Source: Fasciolopsis buskii
Lineage: Eukaryota > Platyhelminthes > Trematoda > Plagiorchiida > Fasciolidae
Direction of reading: 5' to 3'
NCBI GenBank assembly: GCA_008360955.1
Contig: LUCM01000241.1
Span: 394,838 to 458,837 of the forward strand
DNA length: 64,000 bases
Of the stretch, positions 61,801 through 64,000 are shown one piece after another (positions within the stretch are counted from its first letter, which is position 1; the number at the start of each line of letters is the position of its first letter). A program made the position numbers and the translations under genes. The notes under the pieces are model-generated. The model searched no databases. It saw only the letters and a list, made by a program, of their open reading frames with translations, and was not told where the DNA came from.

Positions 61801-64000
61801 GTCAGAAGACCGTGCATCGATTCCTTTTTCCCGGAACCCAGGAGAGAGGGCATTGCCAGCGATGCAATCTGTTTAGCAAGAATGGTTGTCAACTGAACAA
61901 AGTTTACCAAGGTCTCCTGTGCCTAAGGACTTACGGTAAGGTAAATCTGACGTAAAATCAAACCACGTTCTGCTTCCTCGTTATAGTATTGAGTAATTTG
62001 CTATCAGTAGGCGATGAAGCTCTGGCCACAACGGACTTTCTGTCTAGTAGCCCGAAACTGAGCAAACTGCATCGAAGTTCATGTGAATACAGTATTAACT
62101 TGTCATAGGTGTTAAAGCTTTTATCTGTATAAGAATAATCGATTTGCGGTTTGAGAGGTGAATTATAACGGTTTCGCTTGTTTTGTAATCACAATAAAAT
62201 TTCAGTCGTGTAAACTTAATGGTGAGTTGAACGATGATATCATATGATGAAAACATTCTATCTCCTAATAATAATACGTAAACTACCATTTTGCTGGTTG
62301 TGGTTCTTATAACAAAGTCGAAGGGACTAAATTGTGTTGAGTCTCAAGGAACAGAATGTCCTGAAGAGCTTCCGTCATCGCGCTACATCCAACTACAGCG
62401 AAGCTGCTACCATTGCCTTACAAAATGTTCATTTTGATCGACACATGCTTTGGTAGAAGCCCCACATAAATAAGGGGAACATTTCTTGTTTTCACTGCTC
62501 ATTTGGAATAAGTAACATGCCGCAAATCACATGACCGGGTGAGCGAAACAATTATCAAATCCAGCCTGGGCGAACTAACAGAAATTCAGATGCTGCAACA
62601 TGAGAATAAATGGACTTTCAAACCTGTAGACAGATGGTAGTAACCTGACATCCGCAACTTGTCAAAATTTCGTAATACGATTTGATATTTCTCGGTGTAA
62701 CACTTTTCACATGTAAACCTGGCGAGCAGAGGATCACGGTTGAATAAAACCAATAATGGCCCTAAGTTTAGCAGCAAATTCTGCATTAAGTGATAGCTTA
62801 TGAACTATAAATAACGGTTCATTTTGGACAAATAAATAGGACTTACTATTTCATATTCATGATGGAATTTATTAAATGTTCATTTTGCTTTCCTAATGGC
62901 GATTGGATGTGCACTCGCAACAGGAAGTTCGCACGTTGACATTCAGGGAAGAGAAATACGTAATCGCCATGCCCTCGGAACTTCTACATTGATGGATAAC
63001 ATTCGAAATCATCTCATCAACAGCCCCGTTCCCTGGGTTGTGCGTATAAAACGTAACGCCGTGACACAATATGATGTGCGAAGTGCACGTGGAACCCAGT
63101 TGGATAATGCATACAGCTATGTAACGGTGCTTAGCGTCAACAATAAACGGTGAGACCAACCTCTATGAGACGCAACCAGTAGGCCGATACACAGCGATAC
63201 CAAGGACCATCAAACAATTTTTTTTTCATCAACTGAAGTCTGATAAGAAACAGTTAACATTCATGGTCCTTTCTTGAATTGCCATGGCACTGGGACGGTA
63301 CAACAATTTGCTGTGCTGTTAACTTATTTAAACAATCAAGCTATTCATCCTGGCCTACCTATCAATTTCCACATACCTTGAATCATGAGTTATCTTCATT
63401 ACGTGACATCTGCTGACCGACTAATTTACGGTCCATTTCCAGCAGAGGATGACAAACCAACGACCATGCTGAAAACATTCTTAAACCCCGAACTGATGCT
63501 TTAGGTGCAGATACAGGTTGCAAAATGTAACTGTGATTTTCAGTCGGAACATTAACTGCGAGATCGAAAGAATCCAGGCTGAGTTGCAACGGAAACTACT
63601 GACGCAAATAAATAACGGCATCATTTGTCGGCAACATCAAGATTTAAATCCGATCACTGCTGTTGCTGAGTCGATTTCATATTACTCTATCAAATACCAA
63701 AATGAAAGATGTGTAAAATAGCGAAACCATTTATGAAGTGCAGTCATCGCCAGAATGATCTGGTAAATAGGTGACAAAGGTATCCGTGAACTTTTCCTCA
63801 ATGTTCCAATATTGAAAATTGCAGCTTATTTGGTCAGATACATTTACGCGATTCGTGGTCACGCAGAAGTACCGCATGCTTTCTTTATGGCAGGGTGCAT
63901 CCCAGGACGAGCGTTCGTCAAAATGTTCCAGATTGAAGAATAACAACACATTCATTGCCAGCGGATGCACAGATTGAAACTCGTTTTCATTCCTTTTCAA

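Larger units (their letters stand above)
46760..64000. other. Gene-poor stretch, nothing recognised
   Basis: No recognisable gene in 17 kb. The longest frames are 49033-49392 minus (119 codons), 55153-55467 minus (104) and 48122-48433 plus (103), none with a signature. Between about 50.9 and 55.2 kb there is hardly any open frame over 60 codons. An AT microsatellite lies at 53582-53593. A balanced-composition block open on both strands at 62893-63159 ends in a donor-like G|GTGAGA and is treated as a finding rather than a gene. A minus-strand frame reaches the right edge (63731-64000) and is also unrecognised. Confidence 0.5.

Overview
The window looks like nuclear DNA of a flatworm, most likely a digenean trematode. 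It is AT-rich (by eye about 60% A+T), very gene-poor and intron/intergene dominated, with no operons and no bacterial ribosome sites. The organism call is an inference from two points: degenerate Penelope-like retroelements, and a tRNA-derived SINE with a decayed hammerhead ribozyme of the type known from schistosome Sm-alpha elements.

Only one host gene is convincingly recognised. It is a large exon on the minus strand (20772-22323) encoding the N-terminal region and all six membrane segments plus pore of a cyclic-nucleotide-gated (CNG) channel. The exon ends in a clean splice donor just after S6. The C-linker and the cyclic-nucleotide-binding domain must lie in later exons toward lower coordinates; I did not find them in this window. 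A more GC-rich block just upstream (22380-22680) may hold its promoter or 5' exon.

The rest is mainly repeat-derived or unrecognised. A nearly full-length but broken Penelope-like element (PLE) lies on the minus strand at about 41.84-44.26 kb, with N-terminal region, reverse transcriptase, linker, GIY-YIG endonuclease and 3' tail. A 5'-truncated copy lies on the plus strand at about 12.11-12.74 kb (endonuclease plus tail). A copy reduced to the tail lies on the plus strand at about 19.22-19.46 kb. The three are related. Two of the tails share a CA microsatellite at the same place, so that microsatellite belongs to the element.

Several tRNA-like sequences are present: 30228-30301 (74 nt, Thr-GGT-like), 35804-35873, a weaker one near 39.93 kb, a very weak one at 55.8 kb, and the SINE at 46.55-46.69 kb (minus) with the inactive hammerhead. 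Simple repeats include a 26-bp minisatellite at 20.12-20.23 kb.

Almost all remaining short open frames are within the length expected by chance in 64 kb of such DNA and are not annotated as genes. Long stretches without a recognisable gene are described as such.
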